From CAZOOK01 sp964581385 (GTDB lineage: Bacteria; Pseudomonadota; Gammaproteobacteria; Nevskiales; Nevskiaceae), in NCBI GenBank assembly GCA_964581385.1, contig CAZOOK010000027.1:18115-82114 (forward strand): a stretch of 64,000 bases of DNA, written 5' to 3'. The translations under genes were made by a program, and so were the position numbers. Positions within the stretch are counted from its first letter, which is position 1, and each line of letters begins with the position of its first letter. This document shows positions 1 to 8,993 of this stretch, piece by piece. The notes beneath the pieces were generated by a model, which was not told the DNA's origin, made no database searches, and worked only from the letters and a program-made list of their open reading frames with translations.

Positions 1-281
1 CTCAGGATCTTGCAAACGGCGGAGATTGCCGCTTCAGACGTGTTACCGCGGAAGGAGTGGCGGCACTTCGTGCCAAAACCCGACGCGCAGCCCCTAATGA
101 TCTGAGCCCGAAAGCTACCATTCGACGCGATAGCAATGGGCATCGTCAACGGAAGCTGTTTTTCTAGCTTCATCGCCAACTTAAGCAGCGGCGATATCCG
201 ACCGCGCACAATAGGCCGGCGCTGTTCGATTACCAGAGGCCCAACACCGGCCAGCGCACCAACAACGTCTTCCCGCGTCAT
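1..281 (-). CDS. Possible hypothetical protein, cut by the left edge
   Basis: A minus-strand frame stays open from an ATG at 281 to the window edge, 93 codons without a stop. I recognise no domain. The visible part is basic, with a short amphipathic stretch in the middle. No good ribosome binding site precedes the ATG, and the frame is also open upstream to a TTG. A short plus-strand frame, open from base 1 to a stop at 105, competes as the tail of a rightward gene. The minus frame is favoured only because it is longer. The spacer from 282 to 413 shows nothing else clear. Confidence 0.25.
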   Translation of the reverse strand, partial: MTREDVVGALAGVGPLVIEQRRPIVRGRISPLLKLAMKLEKQLPLTMPIAIASNGSFRAQIIRGCASGFGTKCRHSFRGNTSEAAISAVCKIL

Positions 282-413
282 GATCCGAAGGCACGTCCGC
301 GCGCGGCGGACCTCTCCATTCAATTTATAGGAGTTTCTGCCGACAACTTCTTTTAATAGCTACAACGGCGCTCCAGACTGCGCCTTACGATTGGAAAAGC
401 GGAAGCTGTACGT

Positions 414-1436
414 ATGGAAAGCAATATTCTTCTGGTAGATGACAATCCTGGAATGATTCGTCTCATGGGCAACATCCTCTCGTCCATGGGTCAGCTGCGC
501 TTCGCCACCAGCGGCGCTGCCGCACTGCAACAAGCACGCGAACTGCCGCCGGATCTGGTGCTGCTCGACGCGGAAATGCCGGGCATGAGCGGCTACGAAG
601 TCTGCGAGGCGATAAAGGAAGACCCGGCACTGCGCGACGTTCCGGTGATTTTCGTCACCGCAAACAGCAACCTCGAGTTCGAACTGAGAGGCCTGGGTGC
701 CGGCGCCGTGGATTTCATCGCCAAGCCGATCAGCGAGCCTTTGCTCAAGGCGCGCGTCGGAACGCATCTTAAGATCAAGAAACTGACTGACGAGCTGCGC
801 CGTCTCGCTTCCATCGATTCGCTCACCGAAGTGTACAACCGGCGCAGCTTCGACGAAGCGCTGGAACGCGAGTGGCAGCGTGGCATGCGCTACGGTGATC
901 CAATCAGCATGCTGCTGATCGATGTGGATCACTTCAAGCTGTTCAACGATCGCTATGGACATCCCCCGGGCGATGGTTGTCTGCGTGCGGTGGCTCAGGC
1001 GCTGCGTAGCGCCATCCTGCGCCCCGCTGACTTCGTCTTCCGCTACGGCGGTGAAGAATTCGCGGTGCTGCTGCCGAAGACCCCGCGCGCCGGCGCCGAG
1101 CACTTGGCGCAGCGCGTGCTGAATACCGTCGGATCGCTCGGCATTCCGCACGAAGTCTCGCCCACTGCGCCTCATGTCACCGTGAGCATCGGCATCGGGT
1201 GCTACGACGAAAGCAGTCGCTACTGGGCCCAATCTCCGCACTGCGCGAGCAATTCTTCCGGCATGCGGTGCAGGCCCAGCGATCTGCTGCAAAGCGCCGA
1301 CAAAGCCTTGTATGCCGCCAAGCGCGGTGGCCGGGCACAAGCCTGGCGACTCGACATTTGCGAGGTCGACTCACCGGATAAGGCGCGCAAGATCGCCGCA
1401 TCGGATCAAACGTCGGGCAGACGAGCGGCGTCGTGA
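414..1436 (+). CDS. Response regulator with GGDEF domain (diguanylate cyclase)
   Basis: A cytoplasmic two-component output protein of 340 aa that should make c-di-GMP from two GTP. A receiver domain fills residues 1-122, with the acidic pair DD at 9-10, the phospho-acceptor Asp52 in LLDAEMPG, and the conserved Lys in AKPIS. The GGDEF domain follows. Its signature is GGEEF at 212-216, an active-type variant, and RPAD lies five residues upstream as an RxxD inhibitory site, so product feedback is expected. The stop overlaps the GTG start of the hybrid kinase at 1433 by four bases (GTGA). The two are therefore translationally coupled, and the kinase is the likely phosphodonor. It is a close paralogue of the protein at 19729-20766, with the same length register at Asp52 and GGEEF212. 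Confidence 0.95.
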   Translation: MESNILLVDDNPGMIRLMGNILSSMGQLRFATSGAAALQQARELPPDLVLLDAEMPGMSGYEVCEAIKEDPALRDVPVIFVTANSNLEFELRGLGAGAVDFIAKPISEPLLKARVGTHLKIKKLTDELRRLASIDSLTEVYNRRSFDEALEREWQRGMRYGDPISMLLIDVDHFKLFNDRYGHPPGDGCLRAVAQALRSAILRPADFVFRYGGEEFAVLLPKTPRAGAEHLAQRVLNTVGSLGIPHEVSPTAPHVTVSIGIGCYDESSRYWAQSPHCASNSSGMRCRPSDLLQSADKALYAAKRGGRAQAWRLDICEVDSPDKARKIAASDQTSGRRAAS

Positions 1437-4400
1437 ATCCGCTGTTGCGCCCGAGGCGGTTGGCCGCGGCAGTCTTCGTGCTTGGAACACTGTTCACCGC
1501 TGCGGCCACGATCTGGCAGCTGCGCCAGAACGAAGCCGAAGCTGCGACGCGCTTTGCAGCCGTAACGCAGCGGGTCGCGGCGCAAGTCGCGACGCGGATG
1601 CAGATCTATCAATATGGTCTGCGTGGTGCGCGCGGCGCTTTTATCACGGCCGGCGCGCAATTCAACCGCCAGCGTTTCCACGACTACAGCGCCACCCGCG
1701 ACATCGAGCGCGAGTTTCCCGGCGCCCACGGCTTCGGCGTGATCCGCCGCGTTGCCGCCGAGGATGAAGCGGACTTCATCGTCGCGGCGCAGCGCGATGG
1801 CTGGCCCGACTTCGCGATTCGCTGGATCGAGCCCCATGCGGGTGAGCGCTATGTCATCCAGTACATCGAGCCGGTCGAAGGCAACCGCGCTGCGGTCGGT
1901 CTCGATATCGCGTCGGAACGCAATCGGCGAGAAGCGGCCGAAGCCTCAATGCTCAGCGGTGCAGCCACGCTTACCGGGCCGATCACGCTGGTGCAGAATG
2001 TGGGTCAGCCGGAGCAATCATTCCTGCTGCTGATGCCGATCTACCGGCCGGGCGCCCCCACCGCCACCGCGGCTGAACGCGAAGCCGCGGCGATCGGCTG
2101 GGCCTACGCGCCGCTGATCGTCGACGAAGTGCTAAAGGGTTTCGATTTGTCGGATGGCCAAGTCACGCTTTCATTGCGGGACCATGCGGCGGACGATCAG
2201 CGACCATTTTTCGCGTCGCCCGGAAGTGATCGGCCAGCCGCCGCCGGGCTGAGCCGACGGGTCTCTCTATCCGTCTTCGGCCGTCGCTGGGACGTCGATG
2301 TGCGGGCTACCCCAGCCTTTGAGCGCCAGCTCAGCCAAGCTGACCCACGCAAAATTGCCGGCACCGGCGCCGGGTTTGCCGGCCTGCTGGCGCTGTTGGT
2401 TTATTTCTTCGCGCGGAGCGCCCAGCGCACACGTCATCTGCACATCGGGCAGAAGCGTCGTGCCGCCATGGTCGCGGGCTCGACAGACGCCATCATCGGC
2501 GAATCGCTCGACGGCATCATCAGCGACTGGAACGCGGCGGCCGAGCGCATATTCGGCTACCCGGCGGCGGCGGCTTTGGGACGCACGGTCGCCGGGCTGA
2601 TCCTGCCGGCGGACCGCGAGGACGAAGATGTCCGAATCCGCGCGGCCATTGCTCGCGGCGAATGGGTGCCGCCGTTCGATACCACGCGTCAGCGCAACGA
2701 CGGTACGCTGATTGATGTTTCCATCACCGCCTCGCCCATCTTTGCGGCTAACGGCCACTGTGTCGGCTTCTCCAAGACCATCCGCGATATCGCCGAGGCG
2801 CGGCGTGCACAGCGGGCGCTCACCGAACTCAATGCCAGCCTCGAGCAGCAGGTGGCAGAACGAACCGCGCAGCTTGATGCCGCACGGCATACGCTGCAGA
2901 CCATTCTCGATGCCGTGCCGTCGCAGATCGGCTACTGGGACAGGCGATTGCTTAACCGAGTTGCCAATCGCGCGTACAAGGAATGGTTCGGTGTCGAACC
3001 CGAGAACCTGTACGGCAAACACATCCGCGAGCTCTTGGGCGAGCGCATGTATGAAAACAATCGTCCGTATCTGGAGGCCGCACTGCGCGGCGAAACGCAG
3101 TCCTTCTACGGACTGCCGGTTCCCACGCCGGACGGCAGCGGCCAGCGGCATACGCGGGTAACCTACCTGCCGGATGTCGTCGACGGGCAGGTTCGCGGCA
3201 TCTACAGCTTTGTTTATGACATCACCGAGCTAGTGGAAGGTCAGGCCAAGCTGGCTGCAGCGGAGCACGATCTGCGCACAATTCTCGACGCTATGCCGTC
3301 GAGGATCGGCTACTGGGACAAGAATCTGGTCAACCGTTTCGGCAACCGGGCCTATAGCGACTGGTTGGGAATTGATCCGGAGACGATGCACGGTAGAAAT
3401 TTACGCGATGTCGTCGGCGACGAAGTATTCGAAGCAATCAGGCCCGACGTCGAAGCGGCGTTTCGCGGCGAGACGCAGACCGTCGAACGGTCGGTTCCCC
3501 TGCTCGACGGATCGGGTGTCCGGCACACTCTGGCGCAATACCGGCCAGATTTCGTCGATGGCGAAATCCGCGGTGTCTATGTGTTCGTGAACGATGTCAC
3601 CGACCTCGTGGAAAGCCGCCTCAAGCTCGCCGCCGCACAGCGCGACAACCAAGCGCTTCTGCAAACGATCCGCCAGCATGCAATTGTTTCCGTGACCGAT
3701 CGAGCGGGGTATATCACCGACGCTAACGAGGCCTTCTGCCGGATCTCGGGCTACAGTCGTGACGAGTTGATTGGGCAGACGCACCGCATGATCAACTCCG
3801 GCACGCATGGCCACGAATTCTGGGTCGAAGTGTGGCGCGGAATCAGTCGCGGCCAGTCGTGGCACGGCGAAGTGTGCAACCGCGCCAAGGACGGTTCCTT
3901 GTACTGGGTCGACAGCATTATTTCGCCTTTTGTCGGCAATGACGGCCGCGTCGAGAAGTACATTTCTTTACGCACCGACATCACGGCGCGCAAGCAGGCC
4001 GAGGACACGATTCGTCTGAGCAACGAGCGGTTCGAGATGGCCGCGGACTCCGCCAATATCGGCGTGTGGGAATACGATCTTGCGACGGGCGTGTTGAAGT
4101 GGGACGAACGCATGTATCAGCTTTATGGCCGCGATCGCACCGGTGGCGTGGAGCCTTACGAACTCTGGAGCAACAACCTGCACCCCGACGACCGCGCCCG
4201 CAGCGAAGAGGATCTGCGGGCCGCCATTGATGGCATACATGAGTTCGATACCGAGTTCCGCATCAATCTTCCTGACGGAACGATCCGGCACCTCAAAGCG
4301 GCTGCGATGGTGACGCGCAATGACAGAGGCAAGGCGCTGCGCATGATTGGAGTCAACATCGACGTGACCGAGCGCGAACGCGCTCAGCAGGAATTGCAGG

Positions 4401-6655
4401 AAATGTCCAATCTGTTCCGGACGGTGCTCAATGCAGCCTCGGAAGTTTCCATTATCGCCACCGATATCGACGGCACCATCACCGTTTTCAACCGCGGCGC
4501 GCAACGCATGCTCGGTTACGACGAAGACGAGATCATACGGAAGTCAACGCCGGCTCCCTTCCACGTAGAAGAGGAGATGCAGGCACGCGGCGCGGAATTG
4601 ACCGCGGAATACGGCGAGCCCGTTGAAGGATTCCAGGTGTTCACGCACCTTCCCCGGTGCCAGGGCAGCGAGACCTGTGAATGGACCTATGTGCGCAAAA
4701 ACGGTAGCCGTATTCCCGTGTTACTCACGGCGACCGCGATGCGTAACGAAAAACACGATATTTCCGGCTATCTCAGCATTGCATATGACATTAGCCGGCA
4801 GAAGGAGCAAGCGCGGTCCTTGCGCGAAGCGACGCAAAAGGCCGAGACCGCCAATCAGGCCAAGAGCCAATTCCTGGCCAACATGAGCCACGAAATCCGT
4901 ACACCGATGAACGCGGTGATCGGACTGTCATACCTGCTTGAAAACACTTCCCTCGACGAAAAGCAGGCCGGGTTCCTGGCCAAGATCAGGCTGGCCAGCA
5001 AATCGCTACTATCGATTATCAACAACGTGCTTGATTTGTCGAAGATCGAGGCGGCGGAACTGAAGATCGAGCGCGTGCCGTTCAACCTCGACAAGCTGCT
5101 CAACGAACTATCGTCGCTGGTCGCTGTGCAGGTGGAAACCAAGGGCATCGCATTCGAGATTGAAGCGCCTGCAGATTTACCCACCGTCCTCATCGGCGAT
5201 ACCACGCGTCTGCACCAGATCCTGCTCAACCTGCTGAGCAACGCGATCAAGTTCACTGAGCATGGCGCGGTACGGCTGATCGTGCACCGGATCACGGACG
5301 CCAAAGACCTCGCGCGTCTGCGCTTCGTCATCCAGGACAGCGGCACCGGCATCGCGCCTGAAGCCTTGGGCCAGCTTTTCACGCCCTTCGTTCAGGCCGA
5401 TGCCTCGACCACGCGACGCTTCGGCGGGACCGGGCTGGGCCTGTCGATCGTCAAGCAGCTGGTGATCCTGATGGGTGGGGAATTGGGGGTCTCCAGTGTT
5501 CCAGGGGTGGGCAGTGAATTCTGGGTCGAACTGGATTTCTCCATCGACACCGACACCGACACCGACGCTGACACGACCCAGCATACGCATGAAGTCGAGG
5601 CGACCACATCCAGCGGGCACCGTCTGCCCGGCGTGCGCGTGCTGATCGTCGACGACAATCCTGTGAATCTGGAAGTTGCCAAGTGCATTCTCGAACTCGA
5701 GAGTGCAGCGATCTCCCTGGCCCGCAATGGCCAGGAGGCCGTCGACTACCTGCTCGCCAAGCCCGACGCAGTCGACATTGTCTTAATGGATGTGCAGATG
5801 CCGGTGCTCGATGGCTACGATGCAACCCGGCGTATCCGCTGCGATCTGGGACTGACGCAGCTGCCGATCATCGCTCTGACTGCTGGGACGTTGTCCAGCG
5901 AGATGCAACAGGCCAAGGCCTCAGGGATGAACGATTTCGTCGCCAAGCCTTTTGACCCCAAAGTGCTGGTAGGCTGCATCCTCCGTCACGTACGGATCGA
6001 TGGCAGTCGCGCCGCCGCGTCGCTACAACCACCGTCACCCTTGGCGCTTGAGAACTGGCCCGAGATCGATGGTATCGATACAAATGAAGCTCGCTGGCGC
6101 ATGAGCGGCAATGTGAACCTGTTTCGATCCATGCTCATGCGGATGCTCACCGATTTCGCCGATCTGGATCGCGAGCGCGTTGTGGATGTGGCAACCCTCG
6201 ACGAGCTGGCGGCACGCCTGCACAACCTCAGGGGCAGCGCGGGCACGCTTGGCGCCACATCGATCGCCCGCATTGCCGCCGACGCTGAAACGGCCTGTCG
6301 CGCGAAGCAGGCGGATCAAGCTGCCAGACTGATCGAACGCCTGGCAGAGCTGCTGCGCAGCCTCGGGCGAAACTGCGCATCCAAGCTTGCGGTGGCTGAC
6401 GCTGAGATTGTCGCAACGGACGCGCACATCGCTACTGAATTGAGTCGCGAGGCTTTGCGCGAGCTGATCGAGTTGCTGAATCAGTGCAACCTCCGCGCCG
6501 TCGATCATTTCGCCACGCTCTCAGCCGCGCTGCAGCAGCGTCTGAACCAAGACACGTTCACAGTGCTACGACAGCGAATCGACGACCTACAATTTGAAGA
6601 TGCTGCCAAGGTACTGGAAAAATTGACGCTAGATACGCACGTCGCAAGAGTGTAA
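1433..6655 (+). CDS. CHASE/multi-PAS hybrid histidine kinase with REC and Hpt
   Basis: An inner-membrane phosphorelay sensor of 1740 aa. A first membrane helix lies at about 10-28, a periplasmic CHASE-type ligand domain at about 60-290, and a second helix at about 310-330. About six PAS domains follow between 345 and 1120, the second and third being diverged copies of each other. Next come HisKA with His1153 in SHEIRTP, HATPase_c with GTGLGLSI, a receiver with Asp1453 in LMDVQMPVLDG, and a C-terminal Hpt with His1597. The Hpt motif reads HNLRGS, with Arg where Lys is usual. The start is GTG, overlapping the upstream cyclase stop. An Asp/Thr linker precedes the receiver and is encoded by a short hexamer repeat. 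The signal sensed is unknown. The output is probably the coupled REC-GGDEF protein. Confidence 0.95.
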   Translation: MNPLLRPRRLAAAVFVLGTLFTAAATIWQLRQNEAEAATRFAAVTQRVAAQVATRMQIYQYGLRGARGAFITAGAQFNRQRFHDYSATRDIEREFPGAHGFGVIRRVAAEDEADFIVAAQRDGWPDFAIRWIEPHAGERYVIQYIEPVEGNRAAVGLDIASERNRREAAEASMLSGAATLTGPITLVQNVGQPEQSFLLLMPIYRPGAPTATAAEREAAAIGWAYAPLIVDEVLKGFDLSDGQVTLSLRDHAADDQRPFFASPGSDRPAAAGLSRRVSLSVFGRRWDVDVRATPAFERQLSQADPRKIAGTGAGFAGLLALLVYFFARSAQRTRHLHIGQKRRAAMVAGSTDAIIGESLDGIISDWNAAAERIFGYPAAAALGRTVAGLILPADREDEDVRIRAAIARGEWVPPFDTTRQRNDGTLIDVSITASPIFAANGHCVGFSKTIRDIAEARRAQRALTELNASLEQQVAERTAQLDAARHTLQTILDAVPSQIGYWDRRLLNRVANRAYKEWFGVEPENLYGKHIRELLGERMYENNRPYLEAALRGETQSFYGLPVPTPDGSGQRHTRVTYLPDVVDGQVRGIYSFVYDITELVEGQAKLAAAEHDLRTILDAMPSRIGYWDKNLVNRFGNRAYSDWLGIDPETMHGRNLRDVVGDEVFEAIRPDVEAAFRGETQTVERSVPLLDGSGVRHTLAQYRPDFVDGEIRGVYVFVNDVTDLVESRLKLAAAQRDNQALLQTIRQHAIVSVTDRAGYITDANEAFCRISGYSRDELIGQTHRMINSGTHGHEFWVEVWRGISRGQSWHGEVCNRAKDGSLYWVDSIISPFVGNDGRVEKYISLRTDITARKQAEDTIRLSNERFEMAADSANIGVWEYDLATGVLKWDERMYQLYGRDRTGGVEPYELWSNNLHPDDRARSEEDLRAAIDGIHEFDTEFRINLPDGTIRHLKAAAMVTRNDRGKALRMIGVNIDVTERERAQQELQEMSNLFRTVLNAASEVSIIATDIDGTITVFNRGAQRMLGYDEDEIIRKSTPAPFHVEEEMQARGAELTAEYGEPVEGFQVFTHLPRCQGSETCEWTYVRKNGSRIPVLLTATAMRNEKHDISGYLSIAYDISRQKEQARSLREATQKAETANQAKSQFLANMSHEIRTPMNAVIGLSYLLENTSLDEKQAGFLAKIRLASKSLLSIINNVLDLSKIEAAELKIERVPFNLDKLLNELSSLVAVQVETKGIAFEIEAPADLPTVLIGDTTRLHQILLNLLSNAIKFTEHGAVRLIVHRITDAKDLARLRFVIQDSGTGIAPEALGQLFTPFVQADASTTRRFGGTGLGLSIVKQLVILMGGELGVSSVPGVGSEFWVELDFSIDTDTDTDADTTQHTHEVEATTSSGHRLPGVRVLIVDDNPVNLEVAKCILELESAAISLARNGQEAVDYLLAKPDAVDIVLMDVQMPVLDGYDATRRIRCDLGLTQLPIIALTAGTLSSEMQQAKASGMNDFVAKPFDPKVLVGCILRHVRIDGSRAAASLQPPSPLALENWPEIDGIDTNEARWRMSGNVNLFRSMLMRMLTDFADLDRERVVDVATLDELAARLHNLRGSAGTLGATSIARIAADAETACRAKQADQAARLIERLAELLRSLGRNCASKLAVADAEIVATDAHIATELSREALRELIELLNQCNLRAVDHFATLSAALQQRLNQDTFTVLRQRIDDLQFEDAAKVLEKLTLDTHVARV
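5547..5571 (+). repeat. Hexanucleotide microsatellite in kinase linker
   Basis: About four GACACC-like hexamers in a row encode Asp-Thr dipeptides between the HATPase and receiver domains of the hybrid kinase. Changes of whole units keep the reading frame and only lengthen or shorten an acidic linker. Confidence 0.7.
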
Positions 6656-6911
6656 GACTCGAAGCTCGGCAGCGCCTGCTTCGAGGACGTCCTCTGGAGC
6701 GAATCGCGTAACCTGGACCGCCACCTGATCACCTCCCTGGCTCGCTGCGACTGGGTGCGTCACACACGCACGGTGCTGATCACCGGCGCCAGGCCCAGAC
6801 TCTGCCGTCAGATTCCAGCACGCTGCACAGCTCAATTGGCCACCTTGCGCATCGACTCGAATTAAACAGGTATTCGAGCTTGATTCAAAAGCGGAAGAAG
6901 CCGCTGTGATC

Positions 6912-7838
6912 TCAGTTCGGAGCCGCGCCGCTTCTTTTCGCCATCTCGAAACTGTAGCGGATGTGGTCGATATGGCCCGACGGAACCACTGGGAAGATAC
7001 AAGGGGCGTCTGTATTGCGGATCGCATCGATCTGCTCGCCCACCTGCTCGATCGACCATGAAGGACGGTATACGCCCGAGGTTTCAGCGATGAAGGCTTT
7101 CGCCACTCGGCCGGCGATGGAAATCAGCATTTCCCCCGTGATCGAGCAGGACTCGTGAGCGAGCCAGCCCGCCACCGGCGCGACCAGTTCCGGGCCCATG
7201 GGAGGGTAGACCGAAACGTCGATCCCCTCGGCCATTCTCGTCACAGCTCCCGGAACGATAACGTTGCACTTCACGCCCTCGGCGGCACCTTCGAGCGCGA
7301 CGACATTCGACAATCCGATCATGCCCGCCTTGGATACACCGTAGTTCGCCACATGGTGGTTTCCATACAGGCCACCGATCGACGAGGTCAGCACGATGCG
7401 ACCGTAACCCGCCTTGCACATGAGCGGAAATGCAGGCCGGACCACGTGGAAGGCGCCCCGCAGATGAACATCCAGGACCGCATCAAAGTCCTCGTACGTC
7501 ATTTCTTTCAATGACCCTGGACGAACGTTGCCGGCGTTGTGAATGAGGATGTCGATCCGGCCGTAGTGATCAAGTGCAGTCTGAATGATCGCCTCGCCGC
7601 CTTCAGGTGTAGCCACTGACTCGGTGCATGCGACTGCTTCGCCTCCCGCAGCTTTGATCTCTTGCACGACCTCTTGCGCGGGCCCTGCATTGACGCCATC
7701 GCCCTTCAAGCTTCCACCTGGATCATTGACGACGACTTTTGCTCCTTTCGAAGCGAGTAACAGGGCATAGGCTCGGCCCAATCCCCTGCCGGCGCCCGTT
7801 ATGACGGCGACACGATTATCAAATCTGAGTTCTGGCAC
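6912..7838 (-). CDS. SDR family oxidoreductase (MFE/HSD17B4-like)
   Basis: An NAD(P)-dependent short-chain dehydrogenase of 308 aa. It has the cofactor motif TGAGRGLGRAYA near the N-terminus, the NNAG-equivalent HNAGN, the catalytic Ser in TSSIGG, and YGVSKAG for the Tyr/Lys pair. The opening, including VVNDPGG, resembles the dehydrogenase part of peroxisomal multifunctional enzyme type 2, which oxidises 3-hydroxyacyl-CoA thioesters. A beta-oxidation-like role is therefore plausible (inference). I chose the GTG at 7838, directly before the Rossmann fold, over the longer frame from 7928, because the extra 30 residues look non-coding and AAGAGA precedes the GTG. It is the last gene of the leftward catabolic run and ends in an extra tail of about 60 residues. 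Confidence 0.85.
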   Translation of the reverse strand: MPELRFDNRVAVITGAGRGLGRAYALLLASKGAKVVVNDPGGSLKGDGVNAGPAQEVVQEIKAAGGEAVACTESVATPEGGEAIIQTALDHYGRIDILIHNAGNVRPGSLKEMTYEDFDAVLDVHLRGAFHVVRPAFPLMCKAGYGRIVLTSSIGGLYGNHHVANYGVSKAGMIGLSNVVALEGAAEGVKCNVIVPGAVTRMAEGIDVSVYPPMGPELVAPVAGWLAHESCSITGEMLISIAGRVAKAFIAETSGVYRPSWSIEQVGEQIDAIRNTDAPCIFPVVPSGHIDHIRYSFEMAKRSGAAPN

Positions 7839-8075
7839 GGGTGTTTCTCTTACGTGGCAAATGAATAAACTGAGCGCTCTCACGCCGGCTGCTAAACCAG
7901 TGACCAGAGCGAGAGCCGCGCCGCCCACGAAGGGCTGCGATCACTCGCCAGGGAAAGCTATGCGCAGGGGCCAGCATTGGGAGCCGTCACCATCTGCTAT
8001 GCCATCCCCGAGTTCCTTACAACCGAAGCGCTCCGTATTCGGTCCGTGGAGCGCGACGCGGCAGTAGCCGCCTCA

Positions 8076-8909
8076 CTATTCGAAAGACTCTTCGCCCTGC
8101 AGCTTGGTGCGATGCAGCATGCGGCCGCAAGCGGGGTCATAGGGAGTGGCCCGGTGCATGGTGCCGGTGTTGTCCCATATCACCGTATCGCCTACAGACC
8201 ATTTGTGACTATAAGTGAACTGTGGCTGTGTCGACCATTCACGCAGGCGAACCAGCATTGCTGTGCTCTCACGCGCGCTCAAGCCGATCACATGATGCGC
8301 AGTAGCGCCCAATACTAGAGATTTTCGGCCGGAGCGATGCTTCCACACCAGTGGCAATTCCTGCTCACCGATCGACATCATTTCCTTCGTCTTGGCCAGG
8401 CTCGGCTCCGGGTCGTAATAAAAGAGCGTGGCCCAGGCTGAATGCACCACCCGCAGCCCTTCGAGCTTTTGCTTCTCCTCCTCCGGCAACTGATCCCAGG
8501 CCGCATAGGTGTTGCAGAATTCGGTGTTGCCGCCGGTGGGGGAAAGAACCTTGCTTGAAAGCATCGATGCCAGGATCGGCACTTTGTTCATGGTGCCGTC
8601 GATATGCCAGTACAGCGAGCCTTTCAAATAATCAGCTTTTGAATTGGCTTTCATATCCAGAGTGACTTTGTAGAGAAGCTCGCCGGCCATTTCCGGCGCG
8701 AGCTTCCCGAGCGTATTGGTGAATTGAACTTGCTCGTCGTCACTAAATTTGACCAGCGGGAAGGCGAGTACACCCCGGCGCTCGAGCAATTCGCGCAGAT
8801 CGGCTGCATATTTACCGCTCAACAAGACTTCCTTGCTGAGACGAATTTCGCTGCCGATCAGTGGAGTACAGTCGGTGGCTTTGAGCTTTTCGTGGATGGA
8901 TGTGGTCAT
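8076..8909 (-). CDS. TauD/TfdA family 2-oxoglutarate-dependent dioxygenase
   Basis: A non-haem Fe(II)/2-oxoglutarate dioxygenase of 277 aa. The metal-binding HxD is seen in WHIDGT, and the distal His in TMHRATPY, followed by Arg residues that could hold 2-oxoglutarate. The length is normal for the family (taurine, 2,4-D or alkylsulfate dioxygenases). AAGGA lies before the ATG. The substrate cannot be read from the sequence. Its place between an acyl-CoA ligase and an SDR in a same-strand run suggests oxidation of a side chain or an ether/ester cleavage step of the same catabolic route. Confidence 0.9.
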   Translation of the reverse strand: MTTSIHEKLKATDCTPLIGSEIRLSKEVLLSGKYAADLRELLERRGVLAFPLVKFSDDEQVQFTNTLGKLAPEMAGELLYKVTLDMKANSKADYLKGSLYWHIDGTMNKVPILASMLSSKVLSPTGGNTEFCNTYAAWDQLPEEEKQKLEGLRVVHSAWATLFYYDPEPSLAKTKEMMSIGEQELPLVWKHRSGRKSLVLGATAHHVIGLSARESTAMLVRLREWSTQPQFTYSHKWSVGDTVIWDNTGTMHRATPYDPACGRMLHRTKLQGEESFE

Positions 8910-8993
8910 GGTTGCTGTCCTTCAAAAATATCCGCAAATATTTGCGCGGTGTGACTTCACTCAATGGATTCGATTCTATAGTTCAGTTTGCGA

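Noticed and set aside
360..1340. Long antisense frame of 326 codons opposite the first REC-GGDEF gene
   Set aside because: It mirrors a clear gene with intact motifs, has no recognisable domain, and arises from high GC at third positions.
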